Positions 23,833 to 32,458 of a DNA stretch of 42,833 nucleotides are shown here, piece after piece. Source of the stretch: JAABVY01 sp964496505. GTDB lineage: Bacteria; Zixibacteria; MSB-5A5; JAABVY01. Made by a program: the position numbers and the translations under genes. The notes under the pieces were generated by a model. It was not told where the DNA came from and ran no database searches. It saw only the letters and a list, made by a program, of their open reading frames with translations. The stretch's first letter is position 1, and each line of letters begins with the position of its first letter. The stretch spans positions 1-42,833 of the forward strand of contig CAZBZV010000038.1 of NCBI GenBank assembly GCA_964496505.1, in the 5' to 3' direction.

Positions 23833-25714
23833 TACCGTTTTGCTCCTTGAATTGCAGATTGTACAATCGCTGATAAAGTCCCTTGCGGGATATCAATTCC
23901 TGATGTGTTCCTGAATCCACAAGGCCGCCGTCCTGAATAACCAATATCTTATTCGCATTCAGGATGGTCGAGAGACGATGCGCTATTACAAATGTCGTAC
24001 GCCCCTTCAGAAGACGGTCTATCGCTTCCTGCACCACCTGTTCCGATTCTGTATCGAGCGAAGAGGTCGCCTCGTCGAATATCAGTATCTGCGGATTGCG
24101 AAGTACCGCCCGTGCGATGGCAATGCGCTGCCTCTGGCCGCCTGAAAGCATAACGCCGCGGTTACCAATCGGCGTTTCAAAACCGCGTTTGAAAGCGGTT
24201 ATAAAGTCATAGGCGTTGGCTATTCTGGTGGCCTCCTCGACTTTCTTCATAGACACGCCATCGAGACCATATGTGATATTACTGTAAATCGTATCATTAA
24301 AAAGCATTGTCTCCTGCGTTACAATCCCGAGCTGGGAACGCAGCGACGAAAGCTTAATCTGGCGCAGATCATGCCCATCGATTAAAATCCGTCCTTCGGT
24401 CGGATCATAAAAGCGCGGGATCAGGTCGCATAATGTCGACTTCCCCGCACCGGAGGGTCCTACAATAGCAATCAACTCCCCCTTCTTCACGGTAAAGTTT
24501 ATATTCTTCAATACATCGGGGGTGGTCTTATAGGAAAAACTGACATTCTCGAATTTTATCTCTTTTTTAAATTCAGGTATCTCCACAGCATCTGGAGCGT
24601 CCTTTATCTCGACCGAGCTGTCTATGACCATAAAGATTCTCTCTGCCGCAGCCATCCCCTCCTGAATCTTAATATGCAGGTTGGAGAGTGACTTGACCGG
24701 TGCAATCAACGAGAACATGGCAAAGGCAAAGAGCACAAAATCCGGCGCCGAGATTCCTGTCCCTGCCAGGACATTTCGTCCCCCGAACCAGAGAATAACC
24801 ACAACTGCCGTAGTGCCCAGGAGCTCGTTTATCGGATTGGAGAACAGCCTTACACGAGAAATTTTAAGCAGGGTTCTGAAATAGCCGTCGGCCTGCTTTA
24901 CGAATTTGCCGATTTCAAATCTATCGGTGTTGAAGCCCTTCACGATTCGTATATTGGAGACATTCTCCTCCAGCACAGTGTTGACATCCGCCATTCTCTC
25001 CTGGGCCTGCGCGGAATACTCGCGCAGCTTCTTTCCAATTATATACATCATCAGAAATGCCAGCGGCATAACTAGAACCGAAATAAAAAGAAGCTGCCAG
25101 CTTATCAGGAACATGAATGTCAGATAAATTACAATTAATAGTGGATCTCGCGTTATGCGGTTAAAGGCCTGATCCAGAGACTCCCTCAGGATCATGACAT
25201 CATTGGTTACATGCGAGATCAACTGACCGGTGCGGGTGCCGTGAAAATAAGAGAGCGACAATTTCTGGTACTGGCTGAAAAGATCGACACGCAGATTGCG
25301 TATGAATTTCTGCTCGACATAGGCCATGAAATAGCCCTGTGTATAGAAGAAGATGCTCTTGCCAAGTGCGATAAACACTATAACGATACAAAGATTCTGG
25401 AGAGTGCCGATTTTTGTGTCGGCTATTACCAGATCATTTACGAATTCCTTGATAGACTCCCGCAGTTTGGCGAAACCGCTGACAATCCTCTGCCCCTCGG
25501 ATATATCAGCATTTTCCTGGTCCGGGCTGACCTGCTCGACCTGTTCAGTGATACCATAACCTGAGCCGGAACCGAAAAGCGTGCCCATCAACGGCCCGAT
25601 AAGCCAAATCAGTGCGCCGGAGAGGAGTGCGAAGATTATCATGCTGACCGCCGAGATCAGCATATGCTTCCAGTAAGGCAGTAAGTAATTTAATATTTTT
25701 CGGTAAAGCGACAA
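23822..25714 (-). CDS. msbA: ABC exporter, MsbA-like lipid flippase
   Basis: This half-size ABC exporter (six membrane helices then an ATPase) would flip lipid A-core from the inner to the outer leaflet, judged by family and the downstream core transferases. Motifs are complete: Walker A GPSGAGKST at 419, signature LSGGQ at 523, Walker B ILIFDE at 543 with catalytic E548, and H-loop H579. An unusual feature is a hydrophilic insert at about residues 48-102 between helices 1 and 2, rich in Glu, Gln and Gly, which would face the periplasm. Multidrug export is an alternative. A promoter is proposed at 25767-25795. Confidence 0.88.
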   Translation of the reverse strand: MSLYRKILNYLLPYWKHMLISAVSMIIFALLSGALIWLIGPLMGTLFGSGSGYGITEQVEQVSPDQENADISEGQRIVSGFAKLRESIKEFVNDLVIADTKIGTLQNLCIVIVFIALGKSIFFYTQGYFMAYVEQKFIRNLRVDLFSQYQKLSLSYFHGTRTGQLISHVTNDVMILRESLDQAFNRITRDPLLIVIYLTFMFLISWQLLFISVLVMPLAFLMMYIIGKKLREYSAQAQERMADVNTVLEENVSNIRIVKGFNTDRFEIGKFVKQADGYFRTLLKISRVRLFSNPINELLGTTAVVVILWFGGRNVLAGTGISAPDFVLFAFAMFSLIAPVKSLSNLHIKIQEGMAAAERIFMVIDSSVEIKDAPDAVEIPEFKKEIKFENVSFSYKTTPDVLKNINFTVKKGELIAIVGPSGAGKSTLCDLIPRFYDPTEGRILIDGHDLRQIKLSSLRSQLGIVTQETMLFNDTIYSNITYGLDGVSMKKVEEATRIANAYDFITAFKRGFETPIGNRGVMLSGGQRQRIAIARAVLRNPQILIFDEATSSLDTESEQVVQEAIDRLLKGRTTFVIAHRLSTILNANKILVIQDGGLVDSGTHQELISRKGLYQRLYNLQFKEQNGNGS

Positions 25715-25766
25715 TCAGCACCTCGTTAAATTAAAAAACCAGGATATACCTGGCGAATTTAACGGA

Positions 25767-25795
25767 ATTTAAACATTTCCGGATCGGTTTGTCAA
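25767..25795 (-). promoter_or_regulatory. Possible sigma-70 promoter of the msbA operon
   Basis: TTGACA (25795-25790), 17 bases, then TTAAAT (25772-25767) on the minus strand, ending about 52 bases before the msbA ATG. It lies just past the stop of the upstream lipoprotein gene. Confidence 0.45.
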
Positions 25796-25803
25796 TAGCA
25801 AGC

Positions 25804-26643
25804 TTATTCCAGGATCAGGCCCTCGATTCTCTCGGCGCTGGCGGGGATTTCCAGCTCGAACTTCTCGGGAGGGATATCGATATTATAGCGTTGCTCGATA
25901 AATTCCAGGCGGATTTCACTTTCGAAATTCTCGATCTCCGGATTATTGCGGCTTTGCAGGTAATTGCTGTAATCAATTTCGGTGCGATAGAGCTTGAAAT
26001 ACGGAAATTCATTGGGATTGTAATACTGCATCTCAAAATTGACCACCAGCATATCCCTGGACCAGCCGTAAACAGCATTATCAAAATCATCAAAATCAGC
26101 CGCAAATATATAATCCCAGGCCGAGCTTCTCCCTCGCACTCCGCGTTTTTCTTTGGCAAAATCCATATCATAGGCTCTCGGGATCAGGCTATCGCCTTTT
26201 TGCGGAATAAAATCCCCCGCCAGAATGTCAAGGGTTAGCTCGAAAACATCACGCCAGCAGTCCAAATCCGGCTTGGTCAGATCATACCATAAGCCCCGGT
26301 AATAAGCCTTATCCGAGGGCAGATAAAATCTCAACGAATCACCGTGGACAATACCCTTAAACGAACCTTTGCCGAGAAATCCGGGAGAGTAAAACGAAAC
26401 CGAATCGTTTGTGAAGTATACCTCCAGACGAAATTTCTTTTTCAAATCGGGAGTCCTGAGCTTGACCTGCATCAGATAGGCCGAATTATTCTGCTCTTCC
26501 TGCTTTCGCCCAAGCATTTGAATAATCTCATCCTCCAGCATTTCTTGTTCAGACGGAGTCAGCTTACGTTGCGCCGCACATGAGATTAGAATGGCCGAGA
26601 TGATAAAAAGAAGCGGAAGCGCTATGTATTTGATTCTACTCAA
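25804..26643 (-). CDS. Lipoprotein, LolB/DUF4292-like
   Basis: A signal sequence with lipobox LISC (cysteine 22) marks a lipoprotein. The region at about 60-115, with LEVYFTNDSVSFYSPGFLG and IVHGDSLRFYLPSDKAYYRG, has the alternating pattern of the LolA/LolB fold and recalls DUF4292 outer-membrane lipoproteins of the FCB group. Such proteins carry or insert lipoproteins or other lipids at the outer membrane. This family call is tentative. The gene overlaps the M50 protease gene by ATGA and precedes msbA by 89 bases, so it fits an outer-membrane assembly unit. Confidence 0.7.
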   Translation of the reverse strand: MSRIKYIALPLLFIISAILISCAAQRKLTPSEQEMLEDEIIQMLGRKQEEQNNSAYLMQVKLRTPDLKKKFRLEVYFTNDSVSFYSPGFLGKGSFKGIVHGDSLRFYLPSDKAYYRGLWYDLTKPDLDCWRDVFELTLDILAGDFIPQKGDSLIPRAYDMDFAKEKRGVRGRSSAWDYIFAADFDDFDNAVYGWSRDMLVVNFEMQYYNPNEFPYFKLYRTEIDYSNYLQSRNNPEIENFESEIRLEFIEQRYNIDIPPEKFELEIPASAERIEGLILE

Positions 26644-27299
26644 AAGAGGTTTTGCCCTGTAAAAATAAAAATTACAGTATTCACAAAGGGTCCTATTATG
26701 GCCCAGATTATTGATGTCCCGGTTAAAAAACCAAAGCCGATTAAAAAGATAAGTGCAATCGGCCCGTAACGCTCAAGGCTGTAAACTATATGCTCTTTGC
26801 CCCTGGGAAGAAGGCCGTACATAATCTTGGAGCCGTCCAGGGGTGGAACCGGCAGGAGATTGAAGAAAGCCAGCGCACAGTTTACGAAGAGACCAAACCA
26901 TATAAATTTGCCCAATATTGTCTCAAGATCGGTTTCAGGGGAAGCCAGAACATACACCGGAATATTTCCAAATCTTATAAACATGCCGAAAACGAAAGCC
27001 TGAACTATGTTGGAGGCGGGTCCGGCGGCTGCGGTTATCAGCATCCCTTTCTTGGCATCCGCTATGTTATGGACATTGACAGGAACCGGCTTGGCCCAGC
27101 CAAAGGTGAAATTCGACAATACAAATACGAGTGCGCCAAATGGATCGATATGTTTGATCGGATTAAAAGTCAAGCGTCCGGCACGAAAGGCTGTCTTGTC
27201 ACCCAGCCTATATGCCGCGTAACCATGCGCGAACTCATGCACGGTCAGTGCCAGCAAAAAAATCGGTATCGATAATAATGCTCTTTCCCAGTCAATCAT
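26640..27299 (-). CDS. Site-2 protease-family membrane metalloprotease (M50)
   Basis: This small (219-residue) intramembrane zinc protease has HEFAHGYAAYRLGD, with zinc ligands H21 and H25 and catalytic E22, and the third ligand D155 in NLLPVPPLDGSKI. About six hydrophobic segments are present. It has no PDZ domain, so it belongs to the short M50B group close to B. subtilis YwhC rather than to RseP. Substrate is unknown; family members cut membrane-bound regulators or signal-peptide remnants. Its stop overlaps the start of the lipoprotein gene (ATGA), so the two are coupled. Confidence 0.92.
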   Translation of the reverse strand: MIDWERALLSIPIFLLALTVHEFAHGYAAYRLGDKTAFRAGRLTFNPIKHIDPFGALVFVLSNFTFGWAKPVPVNVHNIADAKKGMLITAAAGPASNIVQAFVFGMFIRFGNIPVYVLASPETDLETILGKFIWFGLFVNCALAFFNLLPVPPLDGSKIMYGLLPRGKEHIVYSLERYGPIALIFLIGFGFLTGTSIIWAIIGPFVNTVIFIFTGQNLF

Positions 27300-27313
27300 A
27301 ATTTATACACCGT

Positions 27314-27338
27314 GCCGTCGGGAACCCCCTCCCAACGG
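27314..27338. repeat. Hairpin related to that at 2195-2220
   Basis: GCCGTCGGGAA is followed by CCCCC and TCCCAACGG. It shares the preceding GTGCCGTCGGGAA with 2193-2205, so it is a second family member with one stem mismatch. Confidence 0.6.
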
Positions 27339-27360
27339 AAAAAACGAACCTTTCTTTGTT

Positions 27361-27405
27361 CCGTCAGGTCCTGATTCCGTCTTAGACGGGAGTGTGACCT
27401 GACGG
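27361..27405. repeat. Nested hairpin
   Basis: CCGTCAGGTC (27361-27370) pairs with GACCTGACGG (27396-27405); inside, CCGTC and GACGG (27377-27389) form a second stem. It lies in the 350-base gap 27300-27649, which otherwise holds only repeats. Confidence 0.75.
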
Positions 27406-27506
27406 CATTCTTGAAAAATTCCCTATCCTTATTTAACAAGCGCTGTCAGTTCTCAGTCCACTTTCGGCGGAAAAGAAATTGACAGAACATAGCTTCTTTA
27501 TTCGTT

Positions 27507-27575
27507 GTCATTCTGAGGAGCGAAAGCGACGAAGAATCTCTTATCATACAGATTCTTCGCTTCGCTCAGAATGAC
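27507..27575. repeat. Intergenic repeat family A, full copy
   Basis: GTCATTCTGAGGAGCG and GAAGAATCT are mirrored by AGATTCTTCG and CTCAGAATGAC. The arms are nearly perfect inverted repeats around a short AT-rich loop. Confidence 0.9.
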
Positions 27576-27649
27576 ATATTGTAACTCATAGCTACATAAT
27601 AACTATCATGCTAATAAACAAACAATGACCGCATATGCTCAATAAAATT

Positions 27650-28228
27650 TTATCTTTTCGACACAAACTTGTTCCCATTTATATAGAACCGCCATCTCTT
27701 ATCCCGGCCGTCGCTGATCCCGATTCTCTCCGAACTAACAATCTTATCCGGCTTATAGCCGTCATCTTCAAGATAGATTATTTCTCCGGTCATATCTATA
27801 CCGGAATGCTCGGTTGTAAGACCGAAGGCTGAACATAATTTGCCCGGGCCGCTGGTAAGATTATCTACTTTGTCCGTATTACGGTTTTTGTGCATAATTG
27901 ATAGTCCGTCCAACGGCTCCATCGCCCTTATCAGGCTGGCTGCCGGAAAGCCCTCTTTTTCGGTCACGAAGTTGAGCATGTTATACATGCCGTAGATAAA
28001 ATAAATATACGTGAATCCGCCCGGCCCGAACATGACCTTATTGCGTTTGGTCGGCCCGAAACGGGCATGGCAGGCCGGATCGTCCTGGCCGATATATGCC
28101 TCGGCCTCGACAATCCTTCCGCTTAAGCGGATTTTATTCTTAAAGACAAATATTTTGCCAGGAAGCTCCCTGGCAACTGTTAGCGTAGCTCTTTGGTAAA
28201 AATCCCTGGAGAGTTTCGGCAATATCAA
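27650..28228 (-). CDS. DNA-3-methyladenine glycosylase (AAG/MPG family)
   Basis: This 192-residue enzyme of the AAG family removes 3-methyladenine, hypoxanthine and related damaged purines. It is unrelated in fold to AlkA. Seen are GRIVEAEAYIGQDDPACHA, with the catalytic glutamate in EAEAY, FGPTKRNKVMFGPGGFTYIY, the YGMYNMLNFVT segment, and ASLIRAMEPLDGL. SGPGKLCSAFGL near the C-terminus is also typical. Its ATG overlaps the stop of the PHP gene by four bases. The window therefore has two independent routes for alkylated-base removal plus Ogt. Confidence 0.93.
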   Translation of the reverse strand: MILPKLSRDFYQRATLTVARELPGKIFVFKNKIRLSGRIVEAEAYIGQDDPACHARFGPTKRNKVMFGPGGFTYIYFIYGMYNMLNFVTEKEGFPAASLIRAMEPLDGLSIMHKNRNTDKVDNLTSGPGKLCSAFGLTTEHSGIDMTGEIIYLEDDGYKPDKIVSSERIGISDGRDKRWRFYINGNKFVSKR

Positions 28229-29052
28229 TCCTCGTACATCTGCGGATATGATTCATGAACAATCAGATGTGCCATCTCAAAATCGACGGCAAGCTGGTCG
28301 GGAGCATGGGCGTCGCTGCCCAGTCCCCCAATCAGCACATTGGCCTGACGCGCCTTGTGCAGAAGAGGCTTGGAGGGATACCAGTCGCCGATGCCATGAC
28401 GAATGCCGGAGGTATTGACCTCGATCGGAAGCCCGTACTTTACCAGTGCCTCCAGCGTCTCTTCCAGAAATTCATAATCGATCCTTGCCGCCTCTTCCGG
28501 GAAGAGCTTTGCGCCCAGGCGGCGGTATATATCCAGATGCGCCAGGCTGTCGAATATCGGGACCTGGCAGGCTACCTGAACTATCTTGTAATACCTCTCA
28601 ATCAGTTCAACCGGCGAATATTTCTTCAGAAGGCGCTTAACATCCTCCTCCACCGTCAAAAGACCATCGTCAACAAAATGTACGGCTCCCAGTACGAAAT
28701 CGAAGTTCATATCTGCAACCATCTGCAGAAAGGAGTCCTCGACCTGCGGATGATACTCGACCTCTACCCCGCAGCGCACCATTATCGGGACAGGATCATT
28801 CCCGTTAATCAGCTCCTTTACAGCATCCTGGTATATTTTCAGATTATCCGCGCTGACCGGCTTCTTTTCGCCGTTGATGATAATTTTATTCCAGTCTTCG
28901 CTGGCCGGGTTCGAATCGACATGGGTGGTAAAAACAATCTCGGCCAAGCCGATCTCCATCGCCTTTTCACAAAATTCCCGAAGACTGCCTTTGGCATCAA
29001 TCGAAAAATCCGGATGTACATGGTAGTCACCCACAGGATGATTGAATTCCAT
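28225..29052 (-). CDS. PHP-domain phosphatase (histidinol-phosphatase-like)
   Basis: A PHP-fold metal-dependent phosphoesterase like HisK/HisJ, which in histidine synthesis cleaves histidinol phosphate. DYHVHPDFS gives the first metal pair (H11, H13), FTTHVDSNP the next, CGVEVEYHPQ and LGAVHFVDDG follow, and the end has GSDAHAPDQLAVDFE. The length of 275 residues fits. No his genes lie nearby, so a different phosphate ester is possible. The gene is coupled to aag by a four-base overlap and starts four bases after the MBL gene. Confidence 0.85.
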   Translation of the reverse strand: MEFNHPVGDYHVHPDFSIDAKGSLREFCEKAMEIGLAEIVFTTHVDSNPASEDWNKIIINGEKKPVSADNLKIYQDAVKELINGNDPVPIMVRCGVEVEYHPQVEDSFLQMVADMNFDFVLGAVHFVDDGLLTVEEDVKRLLKKYSPVELIERYYKIVQVACQVPIFDSLAHLDIYRRLGAKLFPEEAARIDYEFLEETLEALVKYGLPIEVNTSGIRHGIGDWYPSKPLLHKARQANVLIGGLGSDAHAPDQLAVDFEMAHLIVHESYPQMYED

Positions 29053-29056
29053 TTTT

Positions 29057-29704
29057 TTATCCCTCTATCAAGAATGGGTTGAATGTTTTTTCCTGAAGCA
29101 CTGTGGTTTTGGGGCCATGACCGGGATAGATCGCGTATTCATCACCCAGAGGAAGTATTTTAGTCTTGATGGCGGTAATAATCGTGTCGTAATCTCCGCC
29201 GGGCAGATCGACACGGCCTATCGATCCGGCAAAAATCAGGTCGCCGCTGATTACGAATCCCTCTCCCACCAGGCTGATTCCTCCCAGTGTATGTCCCGGG
29301 GTTTCGATCACAGTAAGCTTCTGATCTCCCACTGCGATAGTATCGCCCTCCGAAAGGGTAACATCGGGAGGAGGAAGCTCAAGCCTGATTCCCAGATTCT
29401 GCGAGAGATTGCTGGAAGCATCTGAAATCATCGGGGCATCACCCTTGCCAATCGCTAATTTTAATCCCAGCCGCTTATGGATATATTCAACCGCTCCGAT
29501 ATGATCGCCGTGCCCATGGGTCAGGACGATCTGGCTTATCTTGAGTTCCAGCTCTTCCACACGATGGATTATATGCGAGCCCTCATCGCCGGGGTCGATA
29601 ATAACACCCTCTTTGGACTCGGCGTCATACACCAGATAGCAATTTACCTCCATCATACCGACAGGTAACTGCTCCACAACTATGTTGCCAAATTTATCTG
29701 TCAT
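29057..29704 (-). CDS. MBL-fold metallo-hydrolase (glyoxalase II-like)
   Basis: The metal-binding motif THGHGDHIG is present (H63, H65, D67, H68), with further ligands in ETPGHTLGGIS and SGDLIFAGSIGRVDL, and YPGHGPKTT near the C-terminus. The 215-residue form is the short glyoxalase II-like group (YcbL type) that lacks the helical domain; such enzymes cleave thioesters such as S-lactoylglutathione or related substrates. The exact substrate is not shown. It leads, or is second in, a unit with the PHP and aag genes. Confidence 0.9.
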   Translation of the reverse strand: MTDKFGNIVVEQLPVGMMEVNCYLVYDAESKEGVIIDPGDEGSHIIHRVEELELKISQIVLTHGHGDHIGAVEYIHKRLGLKLAIGKGDAPMISDASSNLSQNLGIRLELPPPDVTLSEGDTIAVGDQKLTVIETPGHTLGGISLVGEGFVISGDLIFAGSIGRVDLPGGDYDTIITAIKTKILPLGDEYAIYPGHGPKTTVLQEKTFNPFLIEG

Positions 29705-29768
29705 AGCCTACTATTATAGATGCTAACAGATGCGATGTCAAACAGTTTCGATGATATAAGGCCCGGCC

Positions 29769-30575
29769 TTAATTGGATTTCGGCAGGTTGCCCTTAAGAA
29801 AATCCAGCAAAACCGTATTGAAATCCTCGGGGCTTTCCTCGTGCGGCAGGTGGCCGGCCTCGGGAATCATGACATACTGAGAATTCGGAATTTTGTTGAC
29901 GAAATTCTCAGCCATAATTTTCGGAAGCACAGGATCCTTCTCGCCCCAGATTACAAGGGTCGGAACCTCGATTTTCTCGATACCGTCCACAGCAAAATCC
30001 GCATTGGCCTGCAGAATCTTATGGGTACATTCGGGAACGCTTTCGCTTACCGCCAGCTCGGCGATTTTATCGCGCTCCTCGGCCGAAACAACCGAGGGAT
30101 TGTTAAATTGACTGAGATACAGCCTGAGAACCATATCCTTGTCATTAACATTGCCCCTGACCGGGAGACCGCGTGCAGCACCCGCTCGACCTGCTTCCAT
30201 ACCAAGTGCATCAATCAACACAAGCTTCTCCACCATCTCCGGATACATCGTGGTGAACTTCAATGCTATCGCGCCGCTTCCGGAAACTCCTCCGATTGTC
30301 AGCTTCTTAACCTTTATCTGGTCAAGAAAGAGCTTTATCTGCTCGGCGAACGATTTCAGCGTAAAATCGAAATCATCCGGCTTGGTCGAATAGCCGCATC
30401 CTAAAAGATCAGGCATAATAACCTTATACTTAACTGAAAGCGGTTCATAGACATTTCTGAAGGAATAGGCGGTATTTAAGAGGCTGTGTAAAAGAAGCAG
30501 GGCCTTCCCTTTGCCTTTCTGATAATAGCTGATTTTGTAGCGGCCTATCTTGGCCTCTTTTTTTATTTTCTCCAT
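29769..30575 (-). CDS. Alpha/beta-hydrolase
   Basis: A 268-residue alpha/beta-hydrolase with LLLLHSLLNTAYSFRNVYEP (oxyanion region) and MPDLLGCGYSTKP. The nucleophile elbow reads GGVSGSGA, so S98 replaces the usual GxSxG with GVSGS; serine at the last place is small and tolerable. D214 in IWGEKDPVLP and H242 in EAGHLPHEES complete the triad. The family covers esterases, C-C hydrolases and others, so the substrate is open. No signal peptide. It is divergent from dnaG with 98 bases between. Confidence 0.88.
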   Translation of the reverse strand: MEKIKKEAKIGRYKISYYQKGKGKALLLLHSLLNTAYSFRNVYEPLSVKYKVIMPDLLGCGYSTKPDDFDFTLKSFAEQIKLFLDQIKVKKLTIGGVSGSGAIALKFTTMYPEMVEKLVLIDALGMEAGRAGAARGLPVRGNVNDKDMVLRLYLSQFNNPSVVSAEERDKIAELAVSESVPECTHKILQANADFAVDGIEKIEVPTLVIWGEKDPVLPKIMAENFVNKIPNSQYVMIPEAGHLPHEESPEDFNTVLLDFLKGNLPKSN

Positions 30576-30639
30576 ACTGCTGAAGCAATTTAAATAATAT
30601 CTTTATAATATCAATGAAAAAGTCATTTTTTTTCTGAAA

Positions 30640-30668
30640 TTGACAGTAAAATTTTATTGAGGTATATT
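30640..30668 (+). promoter_or_regulatory. Strong sigma-70-type promoter abutting dnaG
   Basis: Perfect TTGACA (30640-30645), 17 bases, then TATATT (30663-30668). The dnaG ATG is at 30674, so the start of transcription would fall at or within a base or so of the start codon, giving a leaderless mRNA. Confidence 0.6.
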
Positions 30669-30673
30669 CGAGT

Positions 30674-32455
30674 ATGGCTAATATCTACCCGGAACACCTG
30701 ATAGAAGAGATAAAACAGGCTAATGATATTGTCGAGGTCCTTTCGGATTTTTTGAAGCTCAAAAAGCGGGGAGCCAATTATCTGGCACTATGCCCTTTTC
30801 ATAACGAGAAAACGCCCTCATTTTCCGTCTCACCCTCAAAACAGATTTATCACTGTTTTGGATGCGGCAAGGGCGGGAATGTTTACACATTCCTGATGGA
30901 GCATGAGAATCTGTCGTTTATCGAGGCGGTGAAATATCTGGCCAAACGCGCCGGAATACAACTGCCCGAAAAAAAGCTGGCTCCCGAGGAAAGGTCGAAA
31001 TACGAACATCTTTACTATGCCAATCAGGTGGCAAGAAAGTTTTTCCTCAAGCAGCTCTGGGAGACCGAGAATGGACGCAAGGTATTAAGATATCTTAGGG
31101 AAAGCCGCGGCTTGAGTGAGGATACGATCAATCACTTCGAACTCGGATTCGCGCCGGATGCCTGGGATAAACTCTTGAAACACGCCCGTACTCTGGAGAT
31201 TTCGGAAGAGGAGCTTGTCAATGCCGGACTTGCAATTGCACGTGAGGACGGCAGCGGATACTACGACCGGTTCCGGCGACGGCTGATCTTCCCGATCCTG
31301 AATTTCACCGGCAAGGCGATTGCATTCGGGGGGCGCGCCCTTTCAAAAGAAGACAGGGCTAAATACCTGAATTCGCCCGAGACCGAATTATACAACAAGA
31401 GCAAAGTGCTCTATGGCCTGAATTTCTCCCGGCCGCATATCCGCAAGCAGGAATATGCAATTTTAGTTGAGGGCTATATGGATCTGCTGGCCCTGTGGCA
31501 GGGCGGCTTTCAGAATGTTGTGGCCTCCTCCGGCACGGCCTTCACACTGGATCATGCCCGCCTTATTTCGCGTTACGCTCCGGCGGCGGTTATGCTGTTT
31601 GATTCCGATAATGCCGGTATTATGGCGGCCAAGCGGTGCGCCCCGCACCTGATGGCCGCCGAGCTGGATTTTAAGGTCGTGCTTCTGCCCGAGGGCGATG
31701 ATCCGGATTCATATCTCCGCGAAAACGGCCCTGAAAAACTGAAAGAGATGATCGATAATGCTCTCAGTTTCCCTGATTTTATTTATAAAACCTTAAGCAC
31801 ACCTTTCGAAAGCCTGTCCGCACGGGATAAGGAAAATGTACTCTACGACCTGGTCAATATTGCGGCTCGATCTGACAGCAGTATCAGGCGGGAATTATTT
31901 TTGAAAGAGACCTCCAAAATCTTCGATATCGATTTAAACAGCCTGAAAAACGAACTCGACAGATCGATGCAGAAGGCCCGAAGACCGATGCGCGAGGAAA
32001 CAAAGAAATCCTCCGATTCCGCACTAAAAAAAATACAGCTTCAAATACTGGCGGTTTTAATCGAGAATATGAATCTTCTGGAGAAGGCTCTTTTGGAAAT
32101 TTCAGAGGATGATTTTACCGATCCCGTAATAAAAGAGATCTACGATAAGATGCAACTTTTGAGGAGCAAGAATCCCTCGATTGATGTGTCTTATCTACTG
32201 AATAATATCAGTGATCCGGAGCAGTCGAAAATAGTTTCCCAGGCCTCCAATATGGAGCTTGGCACCACAGACACCGAACGGCTCTTCATGGATTTTGCCG
32301 GGCGTTTAAAACATCTCAATCTGGAAAATAAACGCAGAGCGCTAATTTCGCAGATCGCCAGCGCCGAGAGGGCGGGCGATCTTAAACGTGCCGAAGAGCT
32401 GACCGCCGATCTGAAAAACCTGACCGAGAAATTGTCTGCCGAGGAAGAAGCTTAG
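30674..32455 (+). CDS. dnaG: DNA primase
   Basis: DnaG makes the RNA primers for chromosome replication. The N-terminal zinc domain is intact: C40, H43, C61 and C64 in CPFHNEKTPSFS and YHCFGCGKGG. The RNA polymerase core includes YLNSPETELYNKSKVLYGL and the TOPRIM domain with catalytic E266 in ILVEGYMDLLALWQ and the DSD motif at 310-312. The C-terminal helicase-binding domain covers about 440-593 and is divergent. The start at MANIYPEHLIEEIK is the family's usual place. It runs convergent to cvpA with only three bases between stops. Confidence 0.96.
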   Translation: MANIYPEHLIEEIKQANDIVEVLSDFLKLKKRGANYLALCPFHNEKTPSFSVSPSKQIYHCFGCGKGGNVYTFLMEHENLSFIEAVKYLAKRAGIQLPEKKLAPEERSKYEHLYYANQVARKFFLKQLWETENGRKVLRYLRESRGLSEDTINHFELGFAPDAWDKLLKHARTLEISEEELVNAGLAIAREDGSGYYDRFRRRLIFPILNFTGKAIAFGGRALSKEDRAKYLNSPETELYNKSKVLYGLNFSRPHIRKQEYAILVEGYMDLLALWQGGFQNVVASSGTAFTLDHARLISRYAPAAVMLFDSDNAGIMAAKRCAPHLMAAELDFKVVLLPEGDDPDSYLRENGPEKLKEMIDNALSFPDFIYKTLSTPFESLSARDKENVLYDLVNIAARSDSSIRRELFLKETSKIFDIDLNSLKNELDRSMQKARRPMREETKKSSDSALKKIQLQILAVLIENMNLLEKALLEISEDDFTDPVIKEIYDKMQLLRSKNPSIDVSYLLNNISDPEQSKIVSQASNMELGTTDTERLFMDFAGRLKHLNLENKRRALISQIASAERAGDLKRAEELTADLKNLTEKLSAEEEA

Positions 32456-32458
32456 AAC

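Noticed and set aside
28255..29082. 275-codon plus-strand frame
   Set aside because: It is the mirror of the PHP phosphatase gene, which has clear metal ligands and coupled neighbours.
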